In this document: positions 60,311 to 64,000 of the stretch, one piece after another | Numbering within the stretch: the stretch's first letter is position 1 | How the letters are laid out: each line of letters begins with the position of its first letter | Origin: Atkinsonella hypoxylon | Taxonomy: Eukaryota > Ascomycota > Sordariomycetes > Hypocreales > Clavicipitaceae | DNA length: 64,000 bases | Reading direction: 5' to 3' | Assembly: GCA_000729835.1 (NCBI GenBank) | Contig: JFHB01000087.1 | Location: 1 to 64,000, forward strand | Notes under the pieces: generated by a model | What the model was told of the DNA's origin: nothing | The model's input: only the letters and a program-made list of their open reading frames with translations | Databases searched by the model: none | Position numbers and translations under genes: made by a program

Positions 60311-62688
60311 TAGATTTACAAGAATTTAAGCAATAACTACAACCTAATAAGCTTCTAGAATAACTTTAAAAGTATTAAAAACTTCTATTAATAGATTAGA
60401 ACTTAATGTATAAAATTAATCTAGAAACTACTACTACTACTAATCTAAACAATAGAATTACCTTTATAATTAACCTCTATAAAGATTAAAGATTTAGAGA
60501 TTAAGAATAATAGAAGAACTTTAAATTTAACTTCTATAACTAGAATAAAGACCTATTTTAAAGAGCTTTTACTTTAATTATTAAAGCATTATATAATTTA
60601 CTACGTAAATATAGAGTCTATATAGGCAGAAGCAGCAGCTAAATTGCTAATTCCCTTAAAAAAGTGCTATAAGAAGAGGAACAATCTATATAGCTAGAAG
60701 AAGAGATTAATAAATAAGTAGCATTAGGTAAATTCTACTTAAATCTACACCTAGATGTAGAACCTATATTTACAGTAAAGAAGCCTTAATCTTTTTTATA
60801 GAACCCTTCTTCTATACCTTTAGCACTCTCTCTATTACTTTTATTAAGTGTACTTAGTAATCTAATAGGTGCACTAGCAGAAATACTATCTTCTTTCTCT
60901 TCTCTATAGAATATAAGATTTCTTCTGCTTTTAGCAGTATAACTATTACTTCCTTCTATAATAGATTCTTCCTAAACTAATATAAGGAAAGTCCTAAACC
61001 TTATAAAGATCTATAAGGAAAGCAATAAATATAGCAGCAATATATTCGATTTTATTATGCTAAAAGTGGTTATTCTTAAAGACCTATACTAATAACTTAA
61101 TTTCTTAGAACTAGTAATAATAAAGGCATTTCTAGTAATACTAATAGGTAAAGTGTATAAATTCTACCTTATAATAATTGCAATAAATATAAGAATAAAT
61201 TATACCTTTAATTAAATAGTTAAAATTGTTAGATAACACTTTAAGACCCTAACTAATAAGCAGTTCTATTATTAAAGATAGAACAGCATTATATTGTACA
61301 ATATAATTGCTAAGAACTCTAATAAATCTATACTTAACTGCTTTAATATAATAATCTAGAACCTTTAAGATATCTATAATAGTCTTTTTAACTCTCTTAT
61401 AGATAATTCTAAACTTATTAAGTAAACCCTTTAAGTAGTTAAAGGCATCTCTAAATGTAGCTAAGCTAAATTTACAACTAATATAACATTCTAAGAGCTT
61501 ATTAGCAACCTACAAAAGTTAATTAGTATTGCAGAAGCACAGAAGGAAATTAGCTAATTCTACGTTAGATTTAACTAACTTAATATTAATAATAAAGCCC
61601 TCTATATAGACTATTAATATTAACGTTTAAGAGACCCTAGCTGTAGCAGAAGTAAGACCTAAAAATAACGCTACTTTATCTACAGAAAAGAAGAATATTA
61701 GTTAATAAAGTATAGCAAAAAAGAGCGTTAAGAAGTACAGTAAAGATAGTAGAACAACAAGAAGTATAGAACCCCTTCTTTAAACAGTAAATTTAGAACC
61801 TATCTATAGGCTTATAAAGGATTAAGTAAACCTATATAGAATAATAGTTTTAACAATACTTAGGATATAAGTAAGGTATTTATTAAAGAATTTAATATAG
61901 CTAATAAAGGAAAAGCTCCTTAGCTAACAATTATATAATTCTTCACTAATGCTGCAACTATAGACAATAGAGCTATCTTCTAGAACCTTAAAGAAGAAGC
62001 CTACTAGCATGCTCTATATAAGGAAGACCTATTTACAGAAGATTAATTAAATCCTATAGATCCCTTACTATATTTATTATTCTATATATTAGAAGAACGT
62101 TACTCTAGTAAGATATTTAGAGGCATTTTGCCTAACACTAGAGCAGTAGGCGTATTAACAGCTAGAATTAACTAAGTATAAGCACTAGTGCAGAAAATGC
62201 CTTTATTAAAGATAAATCTATTTAATTAACACTATATAATTACATTTAGCGTAGAATTAGCAACTTTAATAGGATTTATTATAGTTCTAATAGTCTTTAG
62301 CCTAATTACATTCTATATAATTAATATAAGCACCCTATTCCTATATAGCATTAATAATATAGATAAGATGCATATAAAGCTTAACAACCTTAAAAACGTA
62401 CTAATTTAAGGCAATTAAAAGATCTCTATTATCTAGAAATAGGGACATCTATAGTGAACTCTAGAAGCTACAGAAGCAGCTGCATTCTTCTTGTTAAAAA
62501 AGCAAATCTATTAGCTTTATTGTTAATTTAGACATCCCTCTATACAACAATTAACAAAGATTCTACAATACGCAGGAGAAGATATTAGTAACAACAACGC
62601 TATTAACAGAATTATACAAGTCTGCTACTACTGCTAACTTAACGGTAAATTACCTAGTTAATTCCGATTTACGTTAAAAGATAACTAT
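60311..62688 (+). pseudogene. gag-pol of Copia-2, RIP-inactivated and truncated
   Basis: Starts near DLQEFKQ at about 60313. A gag segment follows, and near 61669-61735 RYFIYRKEEY, stop, LIKYSKKER matches the degenerate zinc motif of fungal Copia gag (RCFxCxKxGCxxxxH type, Cys read as Tyr). The protease region has ITFYIINISTLFLYSINNIDKM near 62305-62370, a family-specific segment. GAG-pre-integrase is clear: FRHPSIQQLTKILQYAGED at 62526-62582, VCYYC at 62621 and FRFTLKDNY ending at 62688, as in the fungal Copia lineage with a CxxC ... FRFTLxDD motif. Copia-1B cuts the frame there. Confidence 0.85.
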
Positions 62689-63373
62689 TGTTAAAAATAA
62701 GCTACCCTGTATAGCCTATTTTTATGCCTACTAGTTGCTCTATCACGTGACCCTCATTACGTCTTATTACGTTGATTTTTAGTAGAGATATCGCTGTTAC
62801 TAGATGCAAAACATCTAGAATCGACTAAGGTAAAGTTGCCTAACCTATAGTTAACTTTAACAGCGATTTTCTCTACAACTAGTAATAGTAGAAATTTAAG
62901 AAGTATACTATTTAAAAGCTAAGAATTAGGGCTTTCTAATAATATAATTGTTGGATAGAGTTGCTTATAAGGGTTGCTTATTATTAGTGAAATTTATTAA
63001 ATTGTGTACATAAGCGTCTCGTTTATATAGCCGTAAGTTAATTTTTTTGTTTTTATATAGTAAATCTTTTTGCGGAAATTATAAAAGCCCCTTCTAGCGA
63101 CTACGGCCTGCTAATATAGTTAGTAGGTCTATAAGGGACTAGAAAGATTTAAGATCCTACCCTCACTAAGTTCGTTACAGCGCTCTTAATATAAAGATAC
63201 TACTATTACAGTTATCTATTGCCTCTACGTGATCTATACTATACACTACAGCTTGATTTAGGCTGCTGCTGCTTCCACTACGTGATAATTGCTAGGAGCA
63301 ATTACAGGTGCTAAATCTAAGAGACCACTACCCTCTTAGATATCTAGTTCTGTAATCCCTATTATTTTCAATA
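62689..63373 (+). repeat. 5' LTR of Copia-1B
   Basis: 685 bp from TGTTAAAAATAAGC to TTTTCAATA. It is slightly shorter than the LTRs of Copia-1A through small deletions. Confidence 0.92.
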
Positions 63374-63573
63374 GTTACAGCGCTCTTAATATAAAGATAC
63401 TACTATTACAGTTATCTATTGCCTCTACGTAATCTATACTATACACTACAGCTTAATTTAGGCCGCTGCTGCTTCCACTACGTAATAATTGCTAGGAGCA
63501 ATTACAGGTGCTAAATCTAAGAGACTACTACCCTCTTAGATATTTAGTCCTATAATCCCTATTATTTTCAAAA
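63374..63573 (+). repeat. 200-bp tandem duplication of the LTR 3' end
   Basis: GTTACAGCGCTCTTAATA at 63374 repeats the sequence at 63174, and the copies match with a period of exactly 200 bp up to the LTR end. The primer-binding site follows the second copy. The two copies differ by RIP-type changes, so the duplication is older than the last RIP. Confidence 0.9.
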
Positions 63574-64000
63574 GGTTATAAGCCCGGGAGACCTATCTGC
63601 AAGCTGTTAGCCCGCTGAAATCTACTATTGTGTACTGTATTACCCACTAGAAGCTATATTAAGACCTGCGCTAGCAGCTATTGCTGCTATTAGTAGCTTA
63701 CTGGAAGCTATTAATACCTGCTGCACATATATCGCTAGCCACTATACTGGTGTTTTCATTCTGCCCACCCTGTGCCTCCTGCACTCTATACACCCTATAC
63801 ATACACACTTTTGAAGCTATTCTTAATAGCTAGGTTCTATTGTTGCGCAACATTAAAATATACACATCTGTATATATTATATTCGCACTGTAAATTGTTT
63901 TATTAGGCACTGCCTAATCAATTATTTCTATTAAGAAATAAGCTTAGCGCTGCACTGCATCGCTCGTTGTTGTTGTTATATTGTGCACCCTGTGCACCTC
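63574..64000 (+). other. Primer-binding site and leader of Copia-1B
   Basis: GGTTATAAGCCCGGGAGACC at 63574-63593 is less mutated than in Copia-1A (GGTTATAAGCCTAGAAGACC). The leader then matches 7827-8240 with C/T and G/A differences. No coding frame is reached before the window ends. Confidence 0.85.

Larger units (their letters stand above)
59571..62688 (+). mobile_element. Copia-2: 5' part of a second Copia family, cut by Copia-1B
   Basis: A different element from Copia-1. It starts with an LTR-like TGTTGGAATCGTC at 59571 and carries gag, protease and GAG-pre-integrase before the Copia-1B insertion at 62689. The remainder must lie right of the window if it survives. Its first 130 bp are not RIP-changed, whereas the coding part is. 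Confidence 0.82.
62689..64000 (+). mobile_element. Copia-1B: 5' end of a second Copia-1 copy, runs off the window
   Basis: LTR at 62689, a 200-bp duplication of the LTR end, the primer-binding site and leader follow, colinear with 7113-8240 of Copia-1A. The left flank is ACTAT (62684-62688), so the predicted target duplication on the far side is ACTAT. Confidence 0.93.

Overview
The window looks like a piece of constitutive heterochromatin from a filamentous ascomycete (Pezizomycotina). It is very AT-rich and I can support no host gene, tRNA or rRNA in it. Almost everything is LTR retrotransposon, heavily damaged by what looks like repeat-induced point mutation (RIP). CpA and TpG have become TpA, in-frame stops are nearly all TAA or TAG (from CAA, CAG or TGG), and catalytic Asp and zinc-binding His/Cys codons have been hit. 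The longest open frame belonging to a real gene is about 100 codons, inside a dead Copia pol.

Layout, left to right. (1) 1-209: the edge of an LTR-like sequence on the minus strand. (2) 1569-21187: Gypsy copy G1 (minus), with a complete Copia element (Copia-1A, 7113-14933, plus) inserted in its pol. (3) 21237-21934: a solo Copia-1 LTR with a perfect 5-bp target duplication. (4) about 22120-22330: a 54-bp tandem repeat. (5) 22482-58896: Gypsy copy G2 (plus), which holds three more insertions of its own family: a solo LTR inside its 5' LTR (22585-23069), a full copy G3 (28605-41047, plus, itself carrying a reversed solo Copia-1 LTR at 30560-31255) and a full copy G4 (45076-56818, minus). (6) 59571-62688: the 5' part of a different Copia family (Copia-2, plus). 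(7) 62689-64000: the start of a second Copia-1 copy inserted in Copia-2 and running off the window.

The nesting is base-precise. All Gypsy copies have LTRs of 482-489 bp with TGTGTCG at one end and CGACAAA at the other, and 4-bp target duplications (ATAT, ATAT, GCAC, CTAG, CTAG). Copia-1 has LTRs of about 694 bp and 5-bp duplications (ATATA, AGAGC, CTAAG). Each Gypsy copy has about 10.8 kb of internal sequence: a leader, gag with a CCHC knuckle, then protease, RT, RNase H and integrase, and then about 3.5 kb of extra sequence between pol and the 3' LTR.

That extra 3.5 kb is the part I cannot assign to a known family. It is kept in all four copies and reads best, though not conclusively, as a gene on the antisense strand. 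It converges tail to tail with pol about 30 bp away and would end in a Lys-rich tail. The second point worth following is that RIP damage drops at insertion junctions: the outer 100 or so bases of each LTR are nearly intact, while the same bases in the inner position of the partner LTR are heavily mutated.
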